Shown here: positions 7,717-16,643 of the stretch, piece by piece
How the letters are laid out: every line of letters begins with the position of its first letter
How positions within the stretch are numbered: the stretch's first letter is position 1
Assembly: GCF_041295575.1 (NCBI RefSeq)
Contig: NZ_CP160452.1
Location: 1,054,001 to 1,118,000 of the forward strand
Direction of reading: 5' to 3'
Source of the DNA: Sporosarcina pasteurii
GTDB taxonomy: Bacteria; Bacillota; Bacilli; Bacillales_A; Planococcaceae
Length of the DNA: 64,000 nt
Program-made: the position numbers and the translations under genes
Notes under the pieces: model-generated
Told to the model about the DNA's origin: nothing
Databases searched by the model: none
The model's input: only the letters and a program-made list of their open reading frames with translations

Positions 7717-9021
7717 TTGTCAAAGTTTGAAAGTGACGTAAACGCCGTGCAAACTAATTCTGCCTCGGTGAAAAAATATATAAATTCCCCACAAAAACAA
7801 CAACAACTTTACCGCCGGACTTTGTGGACTGTCATTTTTGCACAAGTTTTGGGAGGTGCAGGACTGGCAGCCGGTATTACAGTAGGCGCATTAATCGCTA
7901 TTGATATATTGGGAACGGATAGTTTTGCCGGACTGCCCATTGCATTGTTCACACTCGGTTCTGCCGGCGCAGCCATGGTAATTGGCCGATTATCGCAACG
8001 GTACAGCCGACGATTGGGATTAGCTGTCGGATTCATTACAGGAGGTATTGGTGCAATCGGTGTCATTCTTGCAACGATGACCCAAAGCATACTGCTATTG
8101 TTTGTTTCGTTATTGATTTATGGCTCAGGTACGGCTACAAACCTGCAGGCGCGCTATGCTGGAACAGATTTGGCCACGGCGAAACAGCGAGGCACTGCCG
8201 TCAGTTTGGCCATGGTGGCAACTACATTTGGGGCTGTTGCTGGTCCGAACTTGGTAGATGTGATGGGAGATTTTGCTGTATCGATTGGTATTCCATCTCT
8301 AGCAGGTCCATTTATTCTTGCTGCTGTTGCTTATATCTTAGCTGGTTTAGTTCCGCTTATTTTTTTACGCCCTGACCCATTAGTAGTATCGAAAGCAGTT
8401 GCTGCTGCACGTGCTACAGACAATCACAGCATGTCTACTGAAGAGGCTACTGCCGACGAAGGTACTGCCAATAAGCGCGGTGTCTATCTTGGGGCAACGG
8501 TTATGGTGATTTCACAGATCGTTATGGTGGCAATCATGACGATGACGCCAGTTCACATGGGCGAATATGGTTTCACGATGCAACAAATCGGCATGGTGAT
8601 CGGTCTTCACATTGCAGGAATGTATCTTCCATCACCGCTGACAGGGATATTAGTCGATAAACTCGGAAGGATGACGATGGCCGTTGTTGCGGGAATCACA
8701 TTATGTATCACTGGTCTTTTGGCTGCATTCGCGCCTGGTGACTCTTTACTATTCATTGCAATCGCGCTTATCTTACTTGGAATTGGCTGGAACTTTGGAT
8801 TGATTAGTGGAACAGCGCTCATTGTTGATTCGACCGTTCTTTCCACACGCGCCAAAACGCAGGGATCTGTCGATGTCTTCATCGCTTTGTCGGGGGCGAT
8901 AGGTGGTGCATTGTCCGGAGTCATAGTTGCTGCTGGTAGCTTTGAGATTCTGTCTATAGGCGGGGGGATTCTTTCACTCGTGCTCATTCCTGCTGTACTA
9001 TGGGCACGAAATTTTAAATAA
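7717..9021 (+). CDS. MFS transporter
   Basis: This 434-aa major facilitator protein has about 12 membrane helices in two halves separated by a hydrophilic loop (residues about 232-255, rich in Thr/Ala/Glu). The first half carries an MFS motif-A-like GRLSQRYSRRLGLA after helix 2; the second half repeats it as GILVDKLGRMTMA. The N-terminal 30 residues are unusually long and polar. The TTG start at 7717 is used because AAGGTGG lies 10 bases upstream and no ATG occurs before helix 3. The substrate cannot be told from the sequence; drug efflux or a small metabolite are both possible. Confidence 0.8.
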   Translation: MSKFESDVNAVQTNSASVKKYINSPQKQQQLYRRTLWTVIFAQVLGGAGLAAGITVGALIAIDILGTDSFAGLPIALFTLGSAGAAMVIGRLSQRYSRRLGLAVGFITGGIGAIGVILATMTQSILLLFVSLLIYGSGTATNLQARYAGTDLATAKQRGTAVSLAMVATTFGAVAGPNLVDVMGDFAVSIGIPSLAGPFILAAVAYILAGLVPLIFLRPDPLVVSKAVAAARATDNHSMSTEEATADEGTANKRGVYLGATVMVISQIVMVAIMTMTPVHMGEYGFTMQQIGMVIGLHIAGMYLPSPLTGILVDKLGRMTMAVVAGITLCITGLLAAFAPGDSLLFIAIALILLGIGWNFGLISGTALIVDSTVLSTRAKTQGSVDVFIALSGAIGGALSGVIVAAGSFEILSIGGGILSLVLIPAVLWARNFK

Positions 9022-9142
9022 ATTAGTGTCGCGGGTTCCGTTATCCCGTTGCTTGTTTATCTCAAGCCGATTGTTTTGGACTTGACTTGATTTGAGTTGA
9101 GTTGGATTCCTAAAGGTTTTAATTAAATAAATAATTAGTACG

Positions 9143-9187
9143 TGCCCGCTACTTACATTTAACTGTTTAAGTAGCAGGCATTTTTTT
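9143..9187 (+). terminator. Rho-independent terminator after the MFS gene
   Basis: The stem TGCC(C)GCTACTTA / TAAGTAGC(A)GGCA (9143-9180) is followed by seven T residues. It lies 120 bases after the MFS stop. Confidence 0.85.
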
Positions 9188-9312
9188 GTGTGTGCACTAT
9201 TTTTGAAGTCTTTTGAAACATTTTCCGGAATAATTCGTATTAGAGATAAGTATTGGGAATTAAGGTGACTATGAAATCGCCCAGATTGCATTAGAAAACT
9301 GGAGGTGTACAG

Positions 9313-9480
9313 TTGAAAAAGTCTATTTTTTATCTATTAATATTCCTGCTGTTTATTCTCCTTGTGCTTCTTGTAAAATACATAAATCCAGTCATTATTA
9401 TCACAATGATCGTTTGTCTAATCGTCTTTGGCGGAATAACGAAAGTTATAAAATCAATCAGAGAAAAGGACCGTAATTAG
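9313..9480 (+). CDS. 55-aa small membrane protein
   Basis: A TTG start at 9313 stands behind a perfect GGAGGTG box (9301-9307). The product begins MKKSIFYLLIFLLFILLVLL and has a second hydrophobic stretch (VIIITMIVCLIVFGG), then a basic tail IKSIREKDRN. Two membrane helices with positive inside ends are predicted. No family was recognised; it is isolated between a terminator and the acetyltransferase gene. Confidence 0.6.
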   Translation: MKKSIFYLLIFLLFILLVLLVKYINPVIIITMIVCLIVFGGITKVIKSIREKDRN

Positions 9481-9483
9481 TAG

Positions 9484-9545
9484 TAATGTCATCACCTATT
9501 CATGCCTAGTAGTTCCGCAATCATTGCGGACTTTATAAACTCGCA
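9484..9545. repeat. 57-bp degenerate repeat, copy B
   Basis: This is the second copy of the repeat seen at 5323. It contains a near-perfect short palindrome CCGCAAT-C-ATTGCGG (9515-9529) that copy A has lost or never had. It begins just after the stop of the 55-aa gene and ends before the acetyltransferase ribosome binding site. Confidence 0.5.
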
Positions 9546-9572
9546 ATTAAAAACAAAAAAGGATGGGATAAA

Positions 9573-10124
9573 GTGTTCCCGATTTTAGAAACTGAGAGGC
9601 TACTATTACGAGAAATTAAGAAGGAAGATGCAAAGGGAATATTTGCTTGTTTTTCTCATAACGACGTCACACGTTTCTATGGACAAGAAACATTAGAGAA
9701 TATTGAACAAGCAGAAGAGTTCGTAGACTTTTTCTCGAAAAACTATCGTGAAAAGAGAGGTGTACGATGGGGAATTGAGCGAAAAGGAACTAAAGGTATC
9801 ATTGGAACAATAGGCTTCAATGCTTGGTTACCTAAGCATAAGCGAGCTGAGATCGGTTATGAAATCCATCCAAATGAGTGGAGAAAAGGATATATAACAG
9901 AAGCAGTATTAAAGGTTATTTCTCATGGTTTTGAGGAAATGGGTTTAACGCGAATAGGTGCTGTAGTATTTATTGAAAATGAACCATCAAATAGGTTGTT
10001 AACTAAAATAGGTTTTCAAAGAGAAGGCGTTTTGAAAGACTATATGTATCAAAACGGGAAAGCACACGATACATATGTGTATTCATTACTTAAAATGTGT
10101 GAAAAAGGAATAGGAAGGAAATAA
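9573..10124 (+). CDS. GNAT family N-acetyltransferase (RimJ/RimL type)
   Basis: This 183-aa acetyltransferase transfers acetyl from acetyl-CoA to an amine, often a protein N-terminus in this subgroup. It opens with LETERLLLREIKKEDA, typical for RimJ/RimL-like members; the acetyl-CoA loop is EIHPNEWRKGYITEAV (Q/RxxGxG/A type), and the C-terminal part NEPSNRLLTKIGFQREGVLKD completes the fold. The GTG start at 9573 is preceded by AAAGGATGGG. The substrate is unknown. It stands alone, followed 23 bases later by the decayed dehydrogenase. Confidence 0.85.
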   Translation: MFPILETERLLLREIKKEDAKGIFACFSHNDVTRFYGQETLENIEQAEEFVDFFSKNYREKRGVRWGIERKGTKGIIGTIGFNAWLPKHKRAEIGYEIHPNEWRKGYITEAVLKVISHGFEEMGLTRIGAVVFIENEPSNRLLTKIGFQREGVLKDYMYQNGKAHDTYVYSLLKMCEKGIGRK

Positions 10125-10147
10125 AAATTAGTTACGAGGTGTTTACA

Positions 10148-10695
10148 TTGACTCAAAAGCATGCACTCGTCATAGGTGGCACAGGTATGCTGTCAGCTGT
10201 TTCTCTTTGGCTAACGGAAATAGGCTATCGGGTTTCTGTAATAGGAAGAAGTAAACAAAGACACCACCATTTAGTGAAGAAAGCGGCTGACCCTACTTTA
10301 ATCAATAGTTTGAGTTTGGATTACAACAACCATTCACAGTTAGAAGACAAGGTTAGAACGGCCATTCAACAAAACGGCCCGATATCATTAGTTATAAGCT
10401 GGATACCTTCCATGCAATCATTAGATATCGTAAATAAATTGGTTTCTGAATATATTGATGATTGGAGGCTGTAACAGGTAAAGGGAAGTAGAAGATATTT
10501 TATTGATGACATCTTAAATGTACCATCGAATTGTACGCATAGTAGTATTATTTAGGTTTTATTTTAGAAGGAAATCAGTCTAGGTGGTTAACAAATAATG
10601 AAATATCGGAAGGTGTAATCAAGAGCGTTCAAGATGAGAAAGCTGAGTCCATCATTGGAAGGCTTCACCCCTATGAAAAGCGTCCAAATTATTAA
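10148..10695 (+). pseudogene. short-chain dehydrogenase, broken by a stop and a frameshift
   Basis: The N-terminal part MTQKHALVIGGTGML carries the Rossmann GxxGxG-type loop, and the frame runs well to DDWRL, where TAA at 10472-10474 interrupts it. Beyond the stop the same frame continues with recognisable sequence (RRYFIDDILNVPSNC) and then shifts near 10545. The remainder in the new frame (LGFILEGNQSRWLTNNEISE to EKRPNY, stop 10693-10695) matches what is expected for the C-terminus of the roughly 180-aa Bacillus short-chain dehydrogenase family. TTG 10148 behind ACGAGGTG is the likely original start. Two independent lesions make a functional product unlikely. Confidence 0.8.
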
Positions 10696-10758
10696 ATGAT
10701 AAGCTGACAATAATCTGGCCATTTAATTGAATCAAGTACCTAGAAAAAGGTGAATGTC

Positions 10759-11289
10759 ATGGAGTATTTTACGGTTTTACCTATGTGGAATTATTCGGGG
10801 AAACAAATTGAAATTATTGATACAAATAGTGTGCGCGTCGGTTTTATCAAGAGAACGTATAAAAGTTTTTGGGATAAACTCCTTCATTACTTGCCTATAA
10901 CAATTTCCTTTTTGGAAACGATAAATATTGATGGTGAAAATAATGGTCATCAATTAAAGATTAGAGAGCAGTCTTTTAAATCAAATCTCTTGAAATTAAA
11001 ATGGGATATATTTTTAGAAGATACTGCTACGGAAAGCCAGTTTTTGTTAGAAGATAAAACGAAGATTAGTACGAATCCACATATGGTCTATCACAAAAAT
11101 AATAATGAATATGTTTTTAGAAAAGATCTATTTAATCGCACTTGTAAAATTAGTGTAAACGATGAAGTCTGTGCAACGATTAGAGTGGAGAAAAAAATTC
11201 CACTGTCGTTAAAGGCTGTCGTGAAGACGAATGACCTTACAATTTTGGAGTTACTTGGTATTTATTTTGTAATCAGTTTGGCTTATTAA
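10759..11289 (+). CDS. tubby C-terminal domain-like protein
   Basis: This 176-aa protein resembles the small Bacillus tubby-like/LURP-one-related proteins: alternating beta strands with IEIIDTNSVRVGFIKRTYKS at the front and a hydrophobic last helix (LTILELLGIYFVISLAY) that would sit in the core or the membrane. ATG 10759 follows AAAAAGG at 10744-10750. The fold is thought to bind lipid or act as a membrane scramblase-like barrel, but bacterial roles are not established. It stands alone in its strand context. The family call is from memory and moderate. Confidence 0.55.
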   Translation: MEYFTVLPMWNYSGKQIEIIDTNSVRVGFIKRTYKSFWDKLLHYLPITISFLETINIDGENNGHQLKIREQSFKSNLLKLKWDIFLEDTATESQFLLEDKTKISTNPHMVYHKNNNEYVFRKDLFNRTCKISVNDEVCATIRVEKKIPLSLKAVVKTNDLTILELLGIYFVISLAY

Positions 11290-11438
11290 TACATATTTTG
11301 AAATAGAATGGGTGCCTATGTGCTGGGCTTGCGTTCGAAAGAATTGTAAAAAGTGTTTGCAATCAGAGAAATGAGTGCGTATCACTTTTCGGAAAACTCC
11401 GTAGTATAATAAGGAAGATGGGGCAGGAGTTGAATAGA

Positions 11439-12023
11439 TTGAAAAAACTAATGATGGTAATGTTAGCGCTTGTTACATTGGCAGCGTGTTCGCCGGGTGG
11501 GAAAAAGTTAACGATTGAGCCGTACAAATTGAGCGAGAAAGAGCGACAGCTCATTCAACGAACGGGTGTATTCTCCATTGATTATTTCGAAATCAATGGG
11601 CACTTAGACGATGCCGATTTACAATTCTCCGTTGTAGTGTATGAGGATGGTAAGTTGAAAGAAGAACTGCTGAAGATGTACGGTATGCTGGATGCTAGTT
11701 TTAAAAACGAACTTATTTCCTTTGGCATGTTTGAGACGAAAAATGGGGAAGAAAAACAGCAGTTTACGCTTGAAGTAGGTACGCCGGGAGGTTCATTAGG
11801 AAGCTCGACTTATGAGACGGGGATGACGGCGAGTGTGTACGGTGCGCTGATTGACAATAAAGTAACGTTAGAAAAAGAACAGCCACTTTACCTAGCAGGA
11901 TGGGCTGGGACAACGAAAGATGTAATCCCAACATTACGAGGAGAAAATGGTCAATTGCCTGAAAATCTTGCTAGCTATGAAAGAGCGCTATTATTAAAAG
12001 TTCTTTGGACCGTCGAAAAGTAA
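11439..12023 (+). CDS. putative lipoprotein of unknown function
   Basis: This 194-aa secreted lipoprotein has a signal peptide MKKLMMVMLALVTLAAC with lipobox LAAC at residues 14-17. The mature part is mostly beta-strand-like and acidic, with no repeat or catalytic motif that I recognise. The TTG at 11439 was chosen because CAGGAG lies 9 bases upstream; the ATG at 11418 is only one base after AAGGAAG and would add eight polar residues before the signal peptide. It is expected on the outer face of the membrane. Confidence 0.65.
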   Translation: MKKLMMVMLALVTLAACSPGGKKLTIEPYKLSEKERQLIQRTGVFSIDYFEINGHLDDADLQFSVVVYEDGKLKEELLKMYGMLDASFKNELISFGMFETKNGEEKQQFTLEVGTPGGSLGSSTYETGMTASVYGALIDNKVTLEKEQPLYLAGWAGTTKDVIPTLRGENGQLPENLASYERALLLKVLWTVEK

Positions 12024-12207
12024 GGAGATTTTGTTGTTCAGTTTTTTATTCGGAACAGTGTATTGTCATAATTCAACCTTGCACAAGCACCCGATGCTAA
12101 GAAAAAGCTTCAAAATGTTTTTTAAAAGTTTATTTTTTGTCCTTTTCATGTTAAATTAATCATAGAGATTTTGTCGAAAATCGTTAAGAGGGAGCGGATA
12201 ACAACTT

Positions 12208-12774
12208 ATGAAGAAACTACTGAATTTATTGCTGTTATCCCTTTTTGCATTTGTCGCATTTCAATCTTTCTTATTCATAAAGGGCAATCTTGGATCATCG
12301 GGCCAAGTTGAATACGAAGTAAATGTAGAGACTCTACCAACTGAACTGCACCCCATTGTAGCTGAGAAGGTGGAGATTTTAAAAGAAAAAGCAGCAGAAA
12401 AAGAGATTACAATCCTGATTACAGATGATTACCGTTCGTTTGAAGAGCAGGACAAGCTTTATGATAAGGGCAGAAGAACTCCCGGAAAAGTAGTTACTCA
12501 TGCGGAGGGGGGCGAATCCTATCATAACTTTGGCCTTGCAGTCGATTTTGCTCTTCAGCTTGAGAATGGTAATGTGATTTGGGATATTGAATATGATGGG
12601 AACGGAAATGGTCAATCAGACTGGTTTGAGGTAGCAGAAATTGCAAAGGAGCTGGGCTTTCAATGGGGAGGAGACTGGCGCGGCTTTAAAGATTATCCTC
12701 ATCTTCAGATGGATTTTGGCTTAACCATTAACAATCTTCAAGAAGGAAAACGTCCCAAAATACCTCAGAGCTAA
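12208..12774 (+). CDS. M15-family cell wall peptidase (CwlK/VanY-like)
   Basis: This 188-aa exported peptidase probably cleaves peptidoglycan stem peptides (L-Ala-D-Glu endopeptidase or D,D-carboxypeptidase). An N-terminal membrane anchor or signal spans residues 2-25. The zinc site is complete: YHNFGLAVDF supplies His and Asp of the HxxxxxxD pattern, and GGDWRGFKDYPHLQM supplies the catalytic acid region and the third ligand histidine. DDYRSFEEQDKLYDKG is the usual substrate-side motif. Length matches CwlK. ATG 12208 follows AGAGGGAGCGG. A terminator follows at 12837. Confidence 0.82.
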   Translation: MKKLLNLLLLSLFAFVAFQSFLFIKGNLGSSGQVEYEVNVETLPTELHPIVAEKVEILKEKAAEKEITILITDDYRSFEEQDKLYDKGRRTPGKVVTHAEGGESYHNFGLAVDFALQLENGNVIWDIEYDGNGNGQSDWFEVAEIAKELGFQWGGDWRGFKDYPHLQMDFGLTINNLQEGKRPKIPQS

Positions 12775-12836
12775 TAACAAAGGGAACTGAAAAACGTTCG
12801 GTTTTTAAAGAATATTAATAGCCATACCAAAAATAG

Positions 12837-12880
12837 TCGACTTTAAAATTCTAAAATATGAATTTTTGGTCGTTTTTTTA
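12837..12880 (+). terminator. Rho-independent terminator after the M15 peptidase
   Basis: The stem CGAC...AAAATTC / GAATTTT...GTCG (12838-12872) is followed by seven T residues (12873-12879). Confidence 0.75.
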
Positions 12881-12955
12881 ATCTTAGAGGCTCGGATATC
12901 TTAAGCTAATTGGCACCATGTAGAAGAAAAGGAAATAGCGGAAGAAGATCAGTGT

Positions 12956-13375
12956 TTGTCACAAGAGGATATAAAGGAAGACTTCCTTAACCGCTCACCT
13001 GAGAAGGTAAAGGATAGCAGTAATTGGGATTTCAACCTATCCTTTGGTAAGTCTAAACTAAACAAGGATCTGATAAGGAGAAAGGATATATTCGGTTCGT
13101 CAATTGAAAAAATGAGGTCCATAATTCCGATAGCATTGGAAAGATTGGAACAAGAAATTGAGGTAGAGAATGGTTGGAAGGTTGCATTAGAAATAATAAA
13201 AATTACTGGTGTTGGAGATAAGGAATACCAGCGAATTGGACATGATGAAGTCGATAAATTAATTAGGGAGGAAGCTGGAGAAAGGTCGAAAAATGAACTC
13301 TTTTCATTAAATAATGATTGTATAATGGACGAATTACTAAATGATTATAAATACAAGTTAGAGCACTATGATTAG
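12956..13375 (+). CDS. hypothetical protein, possibly 5' truncated
   Basis: This is a 139-aa hydrophilic, mostly helical and charged protein with no motif that I recognise. The TTG at 12956 has no good ribosome binding site. The same frame is open upstream to 12905 and encodes a plausible acidic helix (HHVEEKEIAEED) without any start codon, which suggests that the N-terminus was lost. Codon use is AT-rich like the next gene. Its C-terminus overlaps the 5' arm of a terminator. It directly precedes the 949-aa membrane protein, but the terminator between them argues against one strict operon. Confidence 0.45.
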   Translation: MSQEDIKEDFLNRSPEKVKDSSNWDFNLSFGKSKLNKDLIRRKDIFGSSIEKMRSIIPIALERLEQEIEVENGWKVALEIIKITGVGDKEYQRIGHDEVDKLIREEAGERSKNELFSLNNDCIMDELLNDYKYKLEHYD

Positions 13376-13385
13376 TGCTCTTTTG
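13361..13385 (+). terminator. Rho-independent terminator overlapping the end of the 139-aa gene
   Basis: GAGCAC (13361-13366) / GTGCTC (13375-13380) with an 8-base loop is followed by TTTTG. The stem overlaps the last codons and the stop of the preceding gene. Confidence 0.6.
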
Positions 13386-13431
13386 TATTCTGTAGTACCT
13401 TAATTTGATATTATAAAGTTGGTGATAAAAA

Positions 13432-16281
13432 ATGGAAATAAAAGAGACGTTACAACAAACATTAAATTTATATCTTCCGAAAAAAAGTAAATTAGAGCCC
13501 AAAGAAAAAACTATTACCCGTTTAAGTAGTCCTACGCTAGGTCTATACTCAACACTATTATCTTTTCTAGTAATATCAGCAATTATTATATTTGTTCAAT
13601 TATATTTTGATTTGCACTTCTTTACAGTTAATCCTAGTTATTGGCAATCATTTGTGAATACTGGTTGGACGGTTCATTCATCAATTTTAGCTATTTCGAT
13701 TACATTAATAATATTTTTAGTTCAAGTCACTGGGGTTAATGCTTCCCAGAGAGTTATTATTCTTAATGAATTTGCTAAAAAAAGTTTGTTATACCCAACT
13801 TTATATTGGGCACTTCTTGGGGTTATTAGTTGGGGAGTAACTGCTGCTTATGCAACGAATCCTATTTATTCCGATATTTCTTCTGGATTATTAAATGTCT
13901 CTATATTTAATTCTGTAGTAACTATATATCTACTCATTAGGTGGTATAAAACAATTTTAAATGTTTACGATTCACAGTGGACCAGTCAGTTATACGAAAA
14001 GTCATTAGAGGAGAATATAAATAATGCCACAAGGAATTATGCAATAGAGCAAGTAATTAATGCAGCATTACTTATATTTAAAACCAATCATTCAAAAAAA
14101 ATCAAGACGGAAATAGGAATAAATAAGGACAATAAATTAAAGGTAATTAGTTCAAAAAAAAGTGGATACATAATTGATGTTAATTTCGATATGCTAGAAA
14201 AAATATTACAACAGTTTGAACATAATGAGTTTATTGAACTACATATTTCTTTTAAGAATAAGGTGATGAAGGGAGATAAACTCTTTTCAGTTTCAGAAAC
14301 TGTAGATGCCGGTATTAAATCAAGATTGTATAAGTGCCTTACTATTTCGAATAAAAGGTTATTTATTACCGATAATCAACTCGATAACTCATTAGATTCC
14401 ATTGACGCTATACTTTCTAGTGCTATAAGAGAACAAACAATCGCTAGTATTAGGCACGGTTTAAGCATATATATCAATGCTATCAATATGTTTTTCGAAT
14501 TTCAGAAAAAGGCAAATATTAATATCGAGAATATACCATTTCAAATTAGCCCTCTGGATTCGGTTATCAGACATATGTATAAACACATTAGGTCAATTGC
14601 TTATCAAAATTCTAATGACTTAAATTCAGAGGTTAGTTCGCTATTATCAAATTTATTAATAGAAAGTTTTCGCGAAAGAAATCTCCCTATGTTTAAGCAA
14701 GGATTAAAATTTTATCAATATTGGTTTCTATATGCTAAAAATCAACAACAACAGGCAAAGTACATATTGGAAAGAAGTCTGCGGATTACGTATGAACTTG
14801 TATGGTTTGATAAAGATTTTTCTGGGGATCTAGCTGACTTTAATAAAGAGTTATTATCATATTACAATAATATTTTCTACCATATATCTACAATGAACAA
14901 TATAAAATTATATGTAAGTGTTATTGATTCATTATTTGAATTAAAATATATAATTGATGAAAGACAAAAAGTAGACTTTGATATTAAATATATTCAATAT
15001 GGTTGGCTGTTTTGGTTGGTATTTCGATTAGAGAATAAGAAGCTTTCGATTGAAGATTTTAATCAACTATTACAAATTTTAGTCAAAGGTAATTATAATA
15101 AGTGGACTTTATTTCAGGATATAAATCAAGTTGTTTCCAATAATGGTGGGAGAGAGTTCTGGGATGAATGGGAAACTAATGAAAAAGAAACTGCTGATGA
15201 TATAATTAAATTAGGAGTAAGAACATATTCAAGTGATCCTTTGAATTTACCGACACGTTCTTATGCTTTATTAAGTCTAATAACTGAAAACGGTCGACAA
15301 CCAAGTAATGATGACTCACAATTCAAACCCTTAATCTATAGGCTAAAAGACGTTGAGAAATTTGCAAAAGATATGGTCGAGAGTGATTACTTAAAGCCAA
15401 TGTTCAAACAGGAAAAAGAAATATTAATAAATGAGCTTATTCGGTTTCATGATACTGTCAATGAATTATATGAGAAACAAGAAGCAAACTTAATTATTAA
15501 ATCACAAATATCACAGGAAGCAGTAATAGATTTTAATAACAAATTAAATGAAGTAATTTATAGGTTTCCTAGAGATTTATTTGAGAGATTCGGAATGTAC
15601 ATCCAAACTGAAAATAAAAATTACCAGAAAAAATTCTCAAGAACTTTATTTATGAATAAATCGCTTTTCATTAAAAAGCACCCCTTTATAGGAGTAGATA
15701 ATGTATTACGAGAATTTTATCCATTATTAGAAAAAAGTATATTTGAATCTATTCAGATAAATTGTAAAGGTTTTGCTTTTAATAATTCTCTAGCTGGAAC
15801 GATTGACAAAATGATAAGTAAAATGAAGATTGATGGAAACATACCTAAGCTTATTCTAGTACCTTGGGGAACTATGACGCATAGAGAATTTGAAGGTAAC
15901 GATAAATTTACTTTTTATTATAATTCCACGAGAACTGTTTATGAACACGGTCAGTATAATGGCTGTCCTATTTTATGGTTACCAGAGAAGCTTGGTAATT
16001 ATATTATCATAATAAATAGTACTAATATCGGCACTTGGATTCAGGGAGTTATAGAAAAAGCTAAATTAAATGTATCAGTAATATCCCTTGACAAATCGAC
16101 TGTGAATTCAATTATAAGGAAAAGAAAAAAGAAAGGAAATTATTCGGCTGGAAAAAGTGGAAATCATCACAAAAATTATCTTCAACAAAAAGTATTAGTA
16201 AGGATTGAAACTGATTATAATTATTATCCATATGAAGGAATAGATGGTTATTATAGTTATATAGGTGATTATTTATCTTAG
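13432..16281 (+). CDS. 949-aa membrane protein with DUF2254-like N-terminal region, unknown large C-terminal part
   Basis: Four membrane helices are visible at about residues 37-60, 80-101, 118-142 and 155-172. The region AISITLIIFLVQVTG plus the later SGYIIDVNFDMLEKI...MKGDKLFSV (about residues 248-290) is reminiscent of the DUF2254 membrane family, where a similar GY-x-D and GD-x-L pattern follows the helices. This is recalled similarity only. The remaining 650 residues are cytoplasmic, helical, Asn/Lys/Ile-rich and unrecognised. The last part (LILVPWGTMTHREF, then an Arg/Lys-rich stretch RKRKKKG and a Tyr-rich tail) could hold an effector or sensor domain. Base composition is clearly more AT-rich than the flanking housekeeping genes. 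It sits at the left edge of the defence-rich region. ATG 13432 follows GGTGAT. Confidence 0.6.
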   Translation: MEIKETLQQTLNLYLPKKSKLEPKEKTITRLSSPTLGLYSTLLSFLVISAIIIFVQLYFDLHFFTVNPSYWQSFVNTGWTVHSSILAISITLIIFLVQVTGVNASQRVIILNEFAKKSLLYPTLYWALLGVISWGVTAAYATNPIYSDISSGLLNVSIFNSVVTIYLLIRWYKTILNVYDSQWTSQLYEKSLEENINNATRNYAIEQVINAALLIFKTNHSKKIKTEIGINKDNKLKVISSKKSGYIIDVNFDMLEKILQQFEHNEFIELHISFKNKVMKGDKLFSVSETVDAGIKSRLYKCLTISNKRLFITDNQLDNSLDSIDAILSSAIREQTIASIRHGLSIYINAINMFFEFQKKANINIENIPFQISPLDSVIRHMYKHIRSIAYQNSNDLNSEVSSLLSNLLIESFRERNLPMFKQGLKFYQYWFLYAKNQQQQAKYILERSLRITYELVWFDKDFSGDLADFNKELLSYYNNIFYHISTMNNIKLYVSVIDSLFELKYIIDERQKVDFDIKYIQYGWLFWLVFRLENKKLSIEDFNQLLQILVKGNYNKWTLFQDINQVVSNNGGREFWDEWETNEKETADDIIKLGVRTYSSDPLNLPTRSYALLSLITENGRQPSNDDSQFKPLIYRLKDVEKFAKDMVESDYLKPMFKQEKEILINELIRFHDTVNELYEKQEANLIIKSQISQEAVIDFNNKLNEVIYRFPRDLFERFGMYIQTENKNYQKKFSRTLFMNKSLFIKKHPFIGVDNVLREFYPLLEKSIFESIQINCKGFAFNNSLAGTIDKMISKMKIDGNIPKLILVPWGTMTHREFEGNDKFTFYYNSTRTVYEHGQYNGCPILWLPEKLGNYIIIINSTNIGTWIQGVIEKAKLNVSVISLDKSTVNSIIRKRKKKGNYSAGKSGNHHKNYLQQKVLVRIETDYNYYPYEGIDGYYSYIGDYLS

Positions 16282-16352
16282 GATAATAACTAATCAACTT
16301 GAGACTGAATCACGCATTACGAAGATATTGATTGAATAAATTAAGCAATAAG

Positions 16353-16392
16353 AAATCCTTTACCTAAGATCCACTGGGAAAAGGATTTTTTA
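16353..16392 (+). terminator. Rho-independent terminator after the 949-aa gene
   Basis: AAATCCTTT (16353-16361) pairs with AAAGGATTT (from 16380), followed by a T run. It lies 70 bases after the stop. Confidence 0.75.
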
Positions 16393-16640
16393 ATGCTAAT
16401 TGATAAGTACCTGTGCACGGTGCAATTATGACAATTCAATGTTCTGTATAAGTATTAGAAAGGAATGTCTGTTAACATTGTTACAATCAACTTCATTTCA
16501 TAGACGTATACAATTGTAGCGTATAGTCTGAATAGTTTTTTGCACAGGTATCTTTCACTATGTGCCAAGATTCAACACGATTAGAATTGTTTTAGAACCG
16601 GGTACCTTTTAATGGTCAGATAGGTTTTGGAAGGAGGGAA
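16393..16640. repeat. gene-free stretch with GTACCTGTGCA / TGCACAGGTAT inverted repeat arms
   Basis: There is no gene here. AAGTACCTGTGCAC (16406-16419) and its inverse TGCACAGGTATCTTTC (16541-16556) form arms about 120 bases apart, and a further GGGTACCTTTTA follows near 16600. The same arms recur at 7.7, 40.35-40.43, 56.2 and 63.6 kb. Beside the left arm, TTATGACAATTCAATG (16426-16441) is the inverse of a sequence at 20338. These are probably remnants of a dispersed palindromic element. Confidence 0.45.
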
Positions 16641-16643
16641 TAA

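Noticed and set aside
8607-8987. Long minus-strand frame inside the MFS gene, and similar antisense frames in the aldehyde dehydrogenase, oxygenase and ggt genes
   Set aside because: They mirror codon bias of the true genes, have no ribosome binding sites and encode Pro/Ser-rich nonsense.
10139-10474. An apparently complete 111-aa dehydrogenase gene
   Set aside because: The recognisable C-terminal half follows after a stop and a frameshift, so it is the front of a pseudogene.
10510-10550. A third copy of the 57-bp repeat (CGCATAGTAGTATT)
   Set aside because: Only about 12 bases match and they lie within the former coding sequence of the dehydrogenase.
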